Positions 15,505-24,064 are shown, counted from the first letter of the stretch. The stretch: 60,256 nucleotides of DNA from Collinsella sp. 4_8_47FAA (GCF_000763055.1 NZ_KN214134.1:685283-745538); one strand, 5' to 3'. Notes: generated from the sequence alone by a model not told the origin. Made by a program: numbers and translations.

Positions 15505-16087
15505 CGGGCTCGACCGTCCAGGTGATCGTCGCAACCTGATCGCCTTCGCCGGTTACGCGGAAGATGTCGCGCGTGACGCGGGCGACGTTTCCGCTTGTCT
15601 TGAGCTTGATTTTGTCCGTGCCGCCGGCAATGCCCTGGTAGCCCATGTCGAAGGCTGCATTCTTGGAAAGATCGAGGCCCGTCCCTTGCGCGGCGGCGCT
15701 GGCGTTCTGGAGCGCGCCGTCGGGGCCGACCTTAAAGTCGATGGAGTTCTGCGCGGTTCCGGCCTTGGCGTCGGCGGCAATGGTCCAGGTGTTCATGGCG
15801 TCGATCTTCATGTTGGTGACATGGATGCCGTAGGCCGAATGATTGTCGATGGTGGTCGCGTCTTCTGAGGGGCCCTGAAGCGTGCCGTCGGCCTTGGCGA
15901 CGAAGGGAATAACCGTCGGAACTTTGAACTCAACGTTGTCGATCTCGGTCCTGACCATTACCTTCGTGGTTCCAACGCGCCCGGCTGCCATAGCTGGCGT
16001 CGGGGCGGCGCCCATTGCGAGCGCGAGCGCGAGCCCTGTGCCCACGACGAGCGCTCTGACTCCGTTCATGTTCCTGGTGATGTCCAT
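15488..16087 (-). CDS. secreted protein, TasA/CalY-like or surface-fibre type (unconfirmed)
   Basis: The product has 199 residues. A signal peptide spans about 1-35 (GVRALVVGTGLALALAMGAA, cleavage near AMAAG). The mature part is one beta-rich domain with VRTEIDNVEFKVPTVIPFVAKADGTL near its start and TIDNHSAYGIHVTNMKIDA in the middle. This style, an N-terminal 'VPt-IPF' strand with a later 'I-N-S-x-x-x-I-H-V-x-x' segment, is seen in secreted proteins of Gram-positive bacteria annotated as fibre or choice-of-anchor proteins. I cannot name the family with certainty. No cysteines or anchor are present. The ATG has AAAGGA 7 nt upstream. Its neighbours are a membrane-anchored protein upstream and the LAQTG protein downstream, which supports a cell-surface assembly. 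Confidence 0.6.
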   Translation of the reverse strand: MDITRNMNGVRALVVGTGLALALAMGAAPTPAMAAGRVGTTKVMVRTEIDNVEFKVPTVIPFVAKADGTLQGPSEDATTIDNHSAYGIHVTNMKIDAMNTWTIAADAKAGTAQNSIDFKVGPDGALQNASAAAQGTGLDLSKNAAFDMGYQGIAGGTDKIKLKTSGNVARVTRDIFRVTGEGDQVATITWTVEPGAHTA

Positions 16088-16176
16088 GGTCGTTCCTTTC
16101 TATTCGCCGCGGGCCGTCCCCGCGATGATTGGACGAATGCTGGTGAATTGCATGCGGTGCCGTGTCGGCCGGAAGG

Positions 16177-16686
16177 CTAGTTCTCGGTTTGCTCAACCCG
16201 TACCTTGACACGTGTCGGATTGCCGTGGCTGTCGAGGGTCTTTGCATCGAGTGCCTGGATCTCGATGTACGCCTCGCCTTCTTTGATGTCGCCGGCGGGG
16301 CACGTCTCGATTGTCTTGCCGGTCTCGACCACACCGGATTCGTACATGGTCTCGTCGTTTTGGATGACGCGGAATCGCTGGGGAAATTTATTGTCTTGGA
16401 CGTTTTGCACGTTGACGCGCAGTTTGCCGTCCTCCTGCAGCTGAGCGACCGGCGCGACCGAAATCGTCATCATGTTGTCGCGGACGATGGCGTCGAGCTC
16501 ATCTTGGATTTCCTGGCGCGTTTTGCCCTCGGCCGTCGTAACCGAAGCGCCCGCCTCGGGTACGGGCTGCGACTGCCAAACGTATAGTCCTACGGCGACA
16601 AGGGCACAGACGATGGCCAAGCAGGCAACGATGAGCTTCTTGCGACGACCCAGGCCTGCAAAGTGGGGTGGCTTCTTCGCGCTCAT
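16177..16686 (-). CDS. membrane-anchored extracytoplasmic protein, unknown function
   Basis: The product of 169 residues has a basic N-terminus (KKPPHFAGLGRRKK), one transmembrane segment (LIVACLAIVCALVAVGLYVW, about 16-35) and an external beta-rich domain. The QDELDAIVRDNMMTISVAPVA segment, the pairing of 'YESGVVETGKTIE' with 'GEAYIEIQALD', and the size suggest an immunoglobulin-like fold; this is a shape-based guess. The ATG overlaps the stop of the preceding small gene by 4 nt (ATGA), so it is translationally coupled. It is the second gene of the surface-protein operon. It could be the membrane platform for the secreted products encoded downstream. Confidence 0.6.
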   Translation of the reverse strand: MSAKKPPHFAGLGRRKKLIVACLAIVCALVAVGLYVWQSQPVPEAGASVTTAEGKTRQEIQDELDAIVRDNMMTISVAPVAQLQEDGKLRVNVQNVQDNKFPQRFRVIQNDETMYESGVVETGKTIETCPAGDIKEGEAYIEIQALDAKTLDSHGNPTRVKVRVEQTEN

Positions 16687-16979
16687 GCGGCATCCTTGGC
16701 GGTATAGACGCGCGCAAAGGTGGACGGGTCCGCTCCAAAGAGCATGTGAAGCATCAGACGGCGCGAGTAGACGAGCTCGTCGAAGTCGGGAGGGAGCTCG
16801 ATGTCGTGGATATGCGCGATGTGGTGGGCGAGCGCCGAGAACGACTCGGGGTCGCAGATCACATCGGTGGTAACGTGGTAGACCGTCGTATCGGGGAATG
16901 CCTCTTCGTCGAAAGGCAGGAGATGGGGATCGTCGTCGACTTCGATGGCGATGCCGTACTGGGGCCAGTAATATGCCAT
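16683..16979 (-). CDS. small protein, first gene of the surface-protein operon, possible DUF559-like fragment
   Basis: This 98-residue cytoplasmic-type protein has an excellent ribosome binding site (AGGGAGG, 5 nt spacing) and no signal or membrane segment. The run YWPQYGIAIEVDDDPH resembles the 'P-x-Y-x-x-A-I-E-x-D-G-x-x-H' core of VSR-fold DUF559-type nucleases. The following VYHVTTDVICDPESFSALAHHIA resembles the end of that domain. The glycine of the EDG core is replaced by D and the N-terminal part is missing, so a catalytically dead remnant or a coincidence are both possible. It is translationally coupled to the membrane protein gene, which argues that it is expressed. Function unknown. 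Confidence 0.55.
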   Translation of the reverse strand: MAYYWPQYGIAIEVDDDPHLLPFDEEAFPDTTVYHVTTDVICDPESFSALAHHIAHIHDIELPPDFDELVYSRRLMLHMLFGADPSTFARVYTAKDAA

Positions 16980-17324
16980 GGGAACCTCCCTGCTTCTGGG
17001 CCAAAACTTCTATCGGTTTTGGCTGTCGACGCCGACCTTATCAGCCGCTACTTGACCAATTTCTGACCAAATGCTTGACGGATTGGCGTCTCCGCAGGTA
17101 AAAGGCGGCAAAAAATACTCCAACTTTTTTCGAGCGACAATCGCGCGGTCGGCGACGGCGGGGCCATATGTGTCAAAAGCATCGTCTGCCGAGGAAATCA
17201 AGCCGCTCGCCGAATTGCACGAACGTAAAAAACGCCAATTATGGAGACGGTCTCGAACACGTCGACGAAACGATGCGGTAACATCTCCCTGCAAACACTG
17301 TAGTTAGCTAAAGGGGGAGTTCGC
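16980..17324. promoter_or_regulatory. divergent intergenic region between the surface operon and the LDH/Etf operon
   Basis: This stretch of about 345 nt must hold the promoters for both divergent operons. It contains several TTGAC-like boxes on the plus strand (TTGACC near 17053, TTGACGG near 17077) and AT-rich patches, but no -35/-10 pair I would defend. No convincing coding sequence is present. Confidence 0.4.
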
Positions 17325-18926
17325 GTGTCTGCAACCATCAAACCCTTCACCGACGAGTTCGAAGAGTATGGCCGCGATGAATCTCGCGCATCGGGCGAGG
17401 CCTCGAGCATCTCGTTTCCGACAACGGAAAACGAGGTCCGTGCCATTTTGGAAAAGCTCCATGCCGAGCGTGTTCCGGTAACGGTTCAGGGCGCCCGAAC
17501 CGGCCTTGCCGCCGGCGCCGTGCCCCACGGCGGGCATATCCTCAATACTTCCCGTATGAATCGCTATTTGGGCCTTCGCCGCGATGAACAAGGCCAATTT
17601 CTGCTGCGCGTGGAGCCGGGCGTTGTGCTCTCGGAGCTGCGCAAGCAGCTGAGCAAGAAGGTGCTGCCGACCGCTGGTTGGGACCAGGCATCGCTTGAGG
17701 CCTACGAGGAGTTCCAAGAGGCTCCCGAGCAGTTTTTTCCCACCGATCCCACCGAGGCGTCTGCCTGTCTGGGCGGCATGGCGGCATGTAACGCCTCCGG
17801 TGCCCGCAGCTACGCCTACGGCCCCATGCGCCCACATATCACGGGACTCCACGTCGTGCTGGCTGATGGCGATTTGCTTGAGCTTCGGCGCGGCGAGGCT
17901 TTTGCCCAGGGCCGCCACCTGTCGCTCGTGACGGCAGCGGGCCGTACACTCGAGCTCGATCTTCCCGGCTATACCATGCCCAAGACAAAAAATGCTTCGG
18001 GCTATTTCGTTGCTGACGATATGGATGCCATCGATCTGTTTATCGGTGCGTGTGGCACAATCGGTGTCATCACCGAACTCGAGATTGCCCTGCAGGTGGC
18101 ACCCGCGGTCGTTTGGGGCGTGAGCTGCTTCTTCGACAGCGAAGACAAGGCCGTGTCCTTCACCGATTCTGTGCGTCCCGTCCTGTCCCATGCGGCTGCC
18201 ATCGAGTACTTCGATGCTGGCGCCCTGGATATTCTACGTCGCCAGCGCGAGCAGTCGACGGCGTTTGCCTCGCTGCCTGCGCTCGACAAAGACGCCAAGG
18301 TCTGTGTCTACGTGGAGCTCGACTGCGACGACGAAGCCCAGGCGACTGAGGAGCTGTATCACTTGGGGTGGGTACTGGAGCTTGCGGGCGGCAGTGACGA
18401 TGCGACATGGGTCGCGCGCACCGAGGTCGATCGCGAGTGTCAGAGATTCTTCCGCCATGCGGTGCCCGAGAGCGTCAACATGCTCATCGACGAGCGCCGC
18501 CGCATGGATCCCACCATCACCAAACTGGGTTCGGACATGTCGGTGCCCAACGCGCACTTGGCCGATGTTATCGCCCTCTATCGCCGCACGCTGGCGGAAA
18601 GTGGGCTTGAATCTGCCGCCTGGGGGCACATCGGTAACAACCATCTGCATGTGAACATTCTGCCGCGCGATGCGCAGGATTATCGCCGCGGCGGAGAACT
18701 CTTTGCCCAGTGGGCTTCCGAGGTCACGGTCATGGGCGGCGCCGTCTCCGCAGAACACGGCGTCGGCAAGATCAAGGCGGGCTTCTTGGAGACGATGTAC
18801 GGTCACGAGGCCATGGTCGAGTCGGCGCGGCTCAAGCTCCAGCTCGATCCTGACGGGCAGCTGGGTCGCGGTAACCTGTTTTCGGAGAAGCTCTTGGATG
18901 AGCTCGTCCAGAAAGGGGGCGCGTGA
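17325..18926 (+). CDS. FAD-binding oxidoreductase, GlcD/lactate-dehydrogenase type (LctD-like)
   Basis: The 533-residue flavoprotein belongs to the FAD_binding_4 plus FAD-oxidase_C family (GlcD, D-lactate dehydrogenase, LctD). The PCMH FAD domain shows VPVTVQGARTGLAAGAVPHGG and LGGMAACNASGARSYAYGPM. The C-terminal cap ends with VSAEHGVGKIKAGFL, the histidine- and lysine-containing motif of the family, preceded by GHIGNNHLHVNILPRD. It should oxidise a 2-hydroxyacid, most likely lactate. The GTG start has GGGGGAG upstream. It is followed with overlap by etfB and etfA. This set matches lactate dehydrogenase-Etf complexes such as that of Acetobacterium woodii, in which reduced ferredoxin helps drive NAD reduction by lactate. 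Stereospecificity and substrate are inferred from context. Confidence 0.75.
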   Translation: MSATIKPFTDEFEEYGRDESRASGEASSISFPTTENEVRAILEKLHAERVPVTVQGARTGLAAGAVPHGGHILNTSRMNRYLGLRRDEQGQFLLRVEPGVVLSELRKQLSKKVLPTAGWDQASLEAYEEFQEAPEQFFPTDPTEASACLGGMAACNASGARSYAYGPMRPHITGLHVVLADGDLLELRRGEAFAQGRHLSLVTAAGRTLELDLPGYTMPKTKNASGYFVADDMDAIDLFIGACGTIGVITELEIALQVAPAVVWGVSCFFDSEDKAVSFTDSVRPVLSHAAAIEYFDAGALDILRRQREQSTAFASLPALDKDAKVCVYVELDCDDEAQATEELYHLGWVLELAGGSDDATWVARTEVDRECQRFFRHAVPESVNMLIDERRRMDPTITKLGSDMSVPNAHLADVIALYRRTLAESGLESAAWGHIGNNHLHVNILPRDAQDYRRGGELFAQWASEVTVMGGAVSAEHGVGKIKAGFLETMYGHEAMVESARLKLQLDPDGQLGRGNLFSEKLLDELVQKGGA

Positions 18927-18928
18927 AG

Positions 18929-19744
18929 ATGAGCGATTTCCATATGGTGGTGTGCGTCAAGGCCGTGCCGGGCAGCACCGAGGTCAAGATGGACCCCAAG
19001 ACCAATACCATCGTGCGCGATGGCAAGCAGGCGGTCATTAATCCCTTTGACGCGAGTGCTTTGGAATGCGCGCTGGCGCTGAAGGACGACTTTATCGGCT
19101 TTGGCATGGATGTGCGCGTGACGGTGGTGTCGATGGGCATCCCCGCGACCGAGTCACTGCTGCGCGACTGCATCGCCCGCGGTGCCGACGACGCGCTGCT
19201 GCTGACCGATCGCGCCTTTGCAGGTGCCGATACCCTGGCAACCACCTACGCCCTCAAGTGCGGCATCGAAGCGCTCGACGAGGACTTCGACCTGCTCATC
19301 TGCGGCAAGATGGCGGTGGATGGCGATACGGCCCAGATCGGTCCCGAGCTTGCCGGTGCCTTTGAGATTCCCTGCGTGACCGACGTGAGCTGCGTGCAAA
19401 GCGCGGGCTTTACGACGTGTGGCTCGCTGGCGCTCGTTCACGGATGCGATGCCGGCGAGGAGACGGTGTATCTTGAGATGCCGTGCGCGATGACGACTGC
19501 CAAGGAGATTGGCCAGTTGCGTATGCCAAGTATTGCCGGTATTCGTGCGGCGGAGGAGGCGGACGTGCGCGTGGTCAGTGCCGCCGACGTGAACGCCAAC
19601 CCCGCGCGTTGCGGCCTTGCCGGGTCGCCGACACAGGTCGTGCGCTCGTTTGTGCCCGACCGTGACCAAACGTGCGAGACCGTTGAGGGGACGGCGTCCG
19701 AGCAGGCGGCAAAGCTTGCCAAGATTATCGAGGGGATGGCATAG
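18929..19744 (+). CDS. etfB: electron transfer flavoprotein beta subunit
   Basis: EtfB forms a heterodimer with EtfA and passes electrons from a dehydrogenase. The 271-residue product shows VVCVKAVPGSTEVKMDPKT at the N-terminus, the conserved NPFDASALECAL, and the ETF signature near CGKMAVDGDTAQIGPELAG. In bifurcating ETFs the beta subunit binds the flavin where electrons split and docks NAD(H). I place the start at ATG 18929, 9 nt after GGGGG; a GTG at 18923 overlapping the upstream stop is the alternative but only 3 nt from the site. It sits between the flavin dehydrogenase and etfA, and EtfA starts directly after its stop. Confidence 0.87.
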   Translation: MSDFHMVVCVKAVPGSTEVKMDPKTNTIVRDGKQAVINPFDASALECALALKDDFIGFGMDVRVTVVSMGIPATESLLRDCIARGADDALLLTDRAFAGADTLATTYALKCGIEALDEDFDLLICGKMAVDGDTAQIGPELAGAFEIPCVTDVSCVQSAGFTTCGSLALVHGCDAGEETVYLEMPCAMTTAKEIGQLRMPSIAGIRAAEEADVRVVSAADVNANPARCGLAGSPTQVVRSFVPDRDQTCETVEGTASEQAAKLAKIIEGMA

Positions 19745-20950
19745 ATGAGCGGACTGATTATCGATAGCGAAGCCTGTATCGGCTGCGGTCGCTGCGTTCG
19801 CGCCTGTGCCTCGGGCGGCATCGTAGTGGAAGGCGAGCGATCCAGCCGATGCGCCCGCGTAACCGACGGCTGCATCCTATGCGGTGGGTGCGTCGACGCC
19901 TGCCCCGTCAACGCTATCTCGATCGAGCGTGACGAGGCCGCTGGTACGGTGGACCTCGATGCATATCGAGACATTTGGGTATTCGCTCAGACCGACGAGC
20001 GCGATACGGTGGCTCCCGTTGCCTATGAGCTTATGGGCAAGGGGCGCGAGCTTGCCGATGCTCGCGGCTGCCGTCTGGTGGCACTGGTCGGCATAAGCCC
20101 CGAGGGCTCGCTTGGGGACCTGGAGCATCTGGTTTGCGCGGGCGCCGACGAAGTCCTGGCCTGTCGCGACGAGCGCCTGCGCCAAAACGATGCGGAGGTC
20201 TACGCCCGCTTGATCTGCGATTTGGTAGCCGAACGCAAACCCGAGGCCATCCTATATGGTGCGACCGCTTTTGGTCGCGAACTGGCACCCGGCGTTGCCG
20301 TGCGTTTGCAGACGGGTCTTACGGCCGACTGCACCGTGCTTTCGATGGATGCGGAGTCGGGCCTACTGCAGCAGACGCGCCCGGCGTTTGGCGGCAACCT
20401 GATGGCCACCATCATTTGCCCCAACCACCGTCCGCAGATGGCAACGGTTCGTCCCGGCATCTTTAAGGCTCCCGACTTCGACTACGGCCGCTCCGGCACG
20501 ATCACCCAGATATCACTTGCGGATGATGCTAAGGCTCGTGTCGAGATCTCGATTCCCGCCGAGGAGTGGGAACAGCAGGCTTCGATCGCCGATGCCGAGC
20601 GCCTGGTCGTTGTGGGTCGCGGCATTGGCTCCAAGAAGAATCTGCCCCTGATGCGAAGGCTCGCCGAGGCTCTGGGAGCCGAGCTTGGCTGCACGCGACC
20701 TGTCGTGGAGGCCGGCTGGTTGGAGTATCGCCACCAGATTGGCCAGACGGGCGTATCGGTTTCGCCCAAGCTTCTCGTGAGTATCGGTGTTTCGGGCGCC
20801 ATCCAGCATCTTGCCGGCATCGGTGGGGCTGAGTGCATTATCGCCATCAACGAGGACCCGGATGCCCCCATTTTTGGTACTGCCCAGTACAAGGTTGTCG
20901 GCGATGCCGTCGAGGTCGTCGAGGAGCTGCTGGCTCAGCTTGAGCGCTAG
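19745..20950 (+). CDS. etfA: electron transfer flavoprotein alpha subunit with N-terminal 2x[4Fe-4S] ferredoxin domain
   Basis: The 401-residue protein is a fusion. Residues about 1-65 are a bacterial-type ferredoxin domain with two cluster motifs, CIGCGRCVRAC and CILCGGCVDAC. Residues about 75-400 are EtfA, with the FAD-binding C-terminal part: GRGIGSKKNLPLMRRLAEALGAELGCTRP, then GVSVSPKLLVSIGVSGAIQHLAGI. Ferredoxin-fused EtfA proteins are known from the lactate dehydrogenase-Etf and caffeyl-CoA reductase-Etf complexes of anaerobes, where the clusters exchange electrons with ferredoxin. The gene starts immediately after etfB and ends 4 nt into the convergent HD-domain gene. This suggests the cell oxidises lactate at the expense of reduced ferredoxin, a point inferred from architecture. 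Confidence 0.88.
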   Translation: MSGLIIDSEACIGCGRCVRACASGGIVVEGERSSRCARVTDGCILCGGCVDACPVNAISIERDEAAGTVDLDAYRDIWVFAQTDERDTVAPVAYELMGKGRELADARGCRLVALVGISPEGSLGDLEHLVCAGADEVLACRDERLRQNDAEVYARLICDLVAERKPEAILYGATAFGRELAPGVAVRLQTGLTADCTVLSMDAESGLLQQTRPAFGGNLMATIICPNHRPQMATVRPGIFKAPDFDYGRSGTITQISLADDAKARVEISIPAEEWEQQASIADAERLVVVGRGIGSKKNLPLMRRLAEALGAELGCTRPVVEAGWLEYRHQIGQTGVSVSPKLLVSIGVSGAIQHLAGIGGAECIIAINEDPDAPIFGTAQYKVVGDAVEVVEELLAQLER

Positions 20951-21759
20951 GCGCGCGCCAGCCAGTCGCGCATCTCGTCCTTAAGGCGGCTCCAAGTTGC
21001 CTGCGTGGCGGGGTCGGTAAAGGGCCGCGTGATGCCAAAAGGCGCGTCGAGCAGGCGGTAGATATCGCCCTGCTCGCGCGTCAGCGCGCGGCTCGCTGGA
21101 TAGACGAGCTCAAACATAAAGCAGATGAGCCCCACCAGGTAGTCCGCCGGCTCGTTGCGCTCGTCGCGCGCGACGCAGCGGTGCTCGTCAAAGGCGGCAA
21201 GTGTCGGCGACGAGAAACGGCTGCCGAGAAACGTCTTCTCGTCCACCTTGAGGATGGTGTCGACGGTGCTGTCGGCGATGGTACGCATAATGTCGATCTT
21301 GTCGCCATCGCGCACGATATCGCAGAAGCTCTGCGTGCGCTCGTCGAGCTGCGCGGGTAGACGGAAATCGCTGTGATAGGCAATGCTCGCTCGGATGAGT
21401 TCATCTTCTGCCGGGTCATCGATAAAGTCGCGGATGCTCGTTACAGCGGGTGCATCGGCGGGATTTTCGCCAAAGAGGACCTCGATGCCCAGCGCCGCAT
21501 GGCTCATGCTCTCGGCGTCCTTAAAGGTGTCCCAGCGTCGCAGCTGCTCAAAGCGGCCCATATCGTGCAGCAGGCCGCAAAGCCATGCCAGGTCAATATC
21601 TTCTGACGACCAGCCCTGCTCGCGCGCCACGGCATCGCATGCCTCGGCCACGTGGTACGTATGCTCGATTTTGAGCGCGATGCGTGGGTTGGTGGCGTCG
21701 TAGGCATCGGTGTAGCTTTTGAAGGCCGCGCGCGCCCGGTCTCGATCGATAGCTGTCAT
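20947..21759 (-). CDS. HD-domain hydrolase
   Basis: The 270-residue protein has the HD-superfamily metal ligands: an early histidine in KIEHTYHVAEA (about 32-37), the HD pair in LLHDMGR (about 67-68), a further histidine in IAYHSDF, and the aspartate in RDGDKIDIMR. HD proteins are metal-dependent phosphohydrolases acting on nucleotides or related compounds. Nothing here tells the substrate; no regulatory domain is attached. The start ATG has AGGAAG upstream. It runs convergently into etfA with a 4-nt overlap of the stop codons, so there is no room for a dedicated terminator. Confidence 0.77.
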   Translation of the reverse strand: MTAIDRDRARAAFKSYTDAYDATNPRIALKIEHTYHVAEACDAVAREQGWSSEDIDLAWLCGLLHDMGRFEQLRRWDTFKDAESMSHAALGIEVLFGENPADAPAVTSIRDFIDDPAEDELIRASIAYHSDFRLPAQLDERTQSFCDIVRDGDKIDIMRTIADSTVDTILKVDEKTFLGSRFSSPTLAAFDEHRCVARDERNEPADYLVGLICFMFELVYPASRALTREQGDIYRLLDAPFGITRPFTDPATQATWSRLKDEMRDWLARA

Positions 21760-21885
21760 AATGACTTCCTAAAAAGTTGTGTCTTTCGATCCGGTGGCAA
21801 TTGTAGGTGAACTCGGTTGCTGTCGGATGATGATTCTGCCGTATCGCTACATGCGGCTCGGAGACCTTGTCAGGATGAGAAGCGT

Positions 21886-22578
21886 ATGGTGCTCAAAATC
21901 GTTAGAACCGTCTGGCCGGTGATGCTTACCTATGTTGCAATAGGCGCGCCGTGCGGAATGATTATGGCGCAGACGGGAATGGAGCCCTGGATGGTCTTTG
22001 CTCTGAGCAGCACGTTTGTGACGGGCAGCGGGCAGTTTATGATCTGCAACCTGTGGCTGGCGGGTGTGCCTGCAGCATCGATCGTCGCGAGCGTCGCCGC
22101 AATCTCCTCGCGCTTTGCGCTTTACTCGGCATCGATCGCACCGCATCTGAGGGGTGCTTCGAAGCGTCAGATGCTGGCTGTTGCCGCGACACTTACCGAG
22201 GAGGCATACGGCATCTCGCTTGCCAAGTTGGTTGAAGGGGAGGATTGGGGCCCGCGTGAGTCCTTCGTGCTCAACGTGATCCTTATCGCAACATGGGGCG
22301 TTTCGTGTACGACGGGCGCCATCGTCGGCGCCGTTGTCGATGTTCCCACCGCCATTGCAGCCTTTGTCTGCACCTCACTCTTTATCTGCCTGCTCTTTTC
22401 GCAGCGGCTGTCACGCGGCAACGTTGTCGCGGCGGTTTCGGGCGCGGTGTCCGTCGCCGTATGCAAGTTCTTGGGCCTCGTGAATATTGCCGTGCCGGCA
22501 AGCGTCGTGGTCGGCATTACCATTGCGCTGGCGTGCGATGCTGTATTTGACGGAAGAGGTGCCCGCGATGCCCGTTAA
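21886..22578 (+). CDS. azlC: AzlC family branched-chain amino acid exporter, large subunit
   Basis: AzlC and AzlD together export branched-chain amino acids. The 230-residue product is all-helical and hydrophobic with the AzlC pattern: an N-terminal GAPCGMIMAQTGMEPW, then SGQFMICNLWLAGVPAASIVASVAAISSRFALYSASIAPHLRG, and a TEEAYGI segment at about residue 105. I start it at ATG 21886 preceded by AGGATGAG; an upstream in-frame ATG at 21817 would add a non-hydrophobic leader. It overlaps azlD by 11 nt. The window also codes for an intact branched-chain amino acid importer (livJHMGF), so both transport directions are present. Confidence 0.83.
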   Translation: MVLKIVRTVWPVMLTYVAIGAPCGMIMAQTGMEPWMVFALSSTFVTGSGQFMICNLWLAGVPAASIVASVAAISSRFALYSASIAPHLRGASKRQMLAVAATLTEEAYGISLAKLVEGEDWGPRESFVLNVILIATWGVSCTTGAIVGAVVDVPTAIAAFVCTSLFICLLFSQRLSRGNVVAAVSGAVSVAVCKFLGLVNIAVPASVVVGITIALACDAVFDGRGARDAR

Positions 22579-22891
22579 CGAGTTCTTGGTTCTGTGGCTG
22601 TCGTCGTGGGCTGCCATCGCGTTCTTTCGCATCGCGCCGGCGTTCGCCTTGCGCGGGCGGACCCTGTCGCCCCGCATTACCGAGGCCCTGGGCTATATCC
22701 CGCCCGCTGCCTTTGCCGCGCTGGTCGCCAACGACTTGGTGAGCCCCGGCGCGTTCGACGCGGGACTCTGGCCTGCCTTGGTTCCCTGGATTGCGGCCGC
22801 CGGCGTCGTGGTCGTGGCGGTCAAGACAAAATCGATGCTGTGGTGCTGCGTCTCGGGCATCGTACTCTATATCGTCTTGAGTCTTATATAG
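22568..22891 (+). CDS. azlD: AzlD family branched-chain amino acid exporter, small subunit
   Basis: The 107-residue membrane protein has four predicted helices and the AzlD features: a helix with SSWAAIAFFRIAPAFALRGR, then ALGYIPPAAFAALVANDL. AzlD is the small partner of AzlC. The ATG lies inside the end of azlC (11-nt overlap), with GGAAGAGG about 8 nt upstream, so translation should be coupled. No terminator follows clearly; a 150-nt gap leads to the permease gene. Confidence 0.82.
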   Translation: MPVNEFLVLWLSSWAAIAFFRIAPAFALRGRTLSPRITEALGYIPPAAFAALVANDLVSPGAFDAGLWPALVPWIAAAGVVVVAVKTKSMLWCCVSGIVLYIVLSLI

Positions 22892-23041
22892 GGGTGGCGT
22901 CGCGGGCGCCGAATCTCGTTCCATCCCAACTTGTCGAATTTTTCACCGAGCTGGTCTATTTCTTCTGGTACCATGGTCAAACTTTACTGTAGCAAAGCGT
23001 GACGTGGTCTTTTGTACCCCGTCAGCGGAAATGGGGGTTTC

Positions 23042-24064
23042 ATGGCACAGGAAGCAACCGCCAACGAGCAAAAGAAATTCAGGGTCCCACGCATCCCGGG
23101 CGACATCATGATTTACCCGATGATCGTCGGTCTTTTGCTCAACACCTTCTGCCCGCAGGTTTTTGAGATCGGCGGCTTCTTTACGGCTGCCTGCCGCGGT
23201 GGCTCCAATACCATCGTCGCCGCGATCCTGCTGTTTGTGGGCGCCGGCATCAGCTTTAAGTCCACGCCGGGCGCCATCAAGACCGGCATCGTCGTGCTGA
23301 TTCCCAAGCTTGTTGTTGCGGCCGCCCTTGGCTTGGGTGTGGCATATTTCTTTAACGATAACTTCCTGGGCCTGAGCTCCGTGTCTATCATCGGCGGCAT
23401 CACGTTTTGCAACATGGCGCTCTACACGGGCATCATGGGCGAGTTCGGCGACGAGTCCGAGCAGGGCGCCGTCGGTATCCTGTTCTTTACGGCCGGCCCC
23501 GCCGTCACCATGATCATCCTCGGTGTCTCGGGTCTCGCCAACATCCCCGTCGGCACCATCATCGGATCCATCCTGCCGCTTGTTATCGGCATGGTTCTGG
23601 GCAACCTGTTCCCGTTTATTAAGAACCTGCTAGTTCCCGGTGCCAACCCTGCGATTGCCGTCATCGGATTTCAGCTCGGTGCGTCCATGAGCCTGTCGAG
23701 CTTTATCACCGGCGGTATTTCCGGCATCTTGCTGGGCCTTGTCACGCTGTTTGTCGTCGGTCCCATCACCTTTGCGTTCGAGCGCCTGTGCGGTGGTAAC
23801 GGCAAGGCTGCCGTGGCTTGTTCCACCATCGCCGGCACGGCTATGACCACGCCGGTTGCTCTCGCCGAGGTCGCGCCGCGCTACACCGAGCTTGCGCCCA
23901 CCGCGTACGCCCAGATCGCCACTGCCGTTATCATCACGGCAATCATGGCTCCGATTCTGACCGGCTGGGTCGACAAGAAGTTCTGCCAGGGCAAGGAGGA
24001 CCTGTCGCCTGCCGGTGTCGAGGCCATCGAGGAGGCCGTCGCGACCGACATCGATGGCGAGTAG
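23042..24064 (+). CDS. 2-keto-3-deoxygluconate permease family transporter (KdgT-like)
   Basis: This 340-residue membrane protein resembles KdgT, the proton-coupled uptake system for 2-keto-3-deoxygluconate. Family-typical segments are MIYPMIVGLLLNTFCP near the N-terminus, a FKSTPGAIKTGIVVLIPKL loop, MGEFGDESEQGAVGILFFTAGPA in the middle, and AGTAMTTPVALAEVAPRY late. I start it at ATG 23042 after a GGGGG run; an upstream in-frame start would only add 10 residues. No kdg kinase or aldolase gene, and no other uronate genes, are nearby, so the substrate in this organism is not established. A hairpin beginning 47 nt after the stop may end the transcript. Confidence 0.78.
   Translation: MAQEATANEQKKFRVPRIPGDIMIYPMIVGLLLNTFCPQVFEIGGFFTAACRGGSNTIVAAILLFVGAGISFKSTPGAIKTGIVVLIPKLVVAAALGLGVAYFFNDNFLGLSSVSIIGGITFCNMALYTGIMGEFGDESEQGAVGILFFTAGPAVTMIILGVSGLANIPVGTIIGSILPLVIGMVLGNLFPFIKNLLVPGANPAIAVIGFQLGASMSLSSFITGGISGILLGLVTLFVVGPITFAFERLCGGNGKAAVACSTIAGTAMTTPVALAEVAPRYTELAPTAYAQIATAVIITAIMAPILTGWVDKKFCQGKEDLSPAGVEAIEEAVATDIDGE

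Noticed and set aside
17010-17294. 94-codon minus-strand frame in the divergent intergenic region
   Set aside because: No ribosome binding site or family resemblance; the interval is needed for two divergent promoters.
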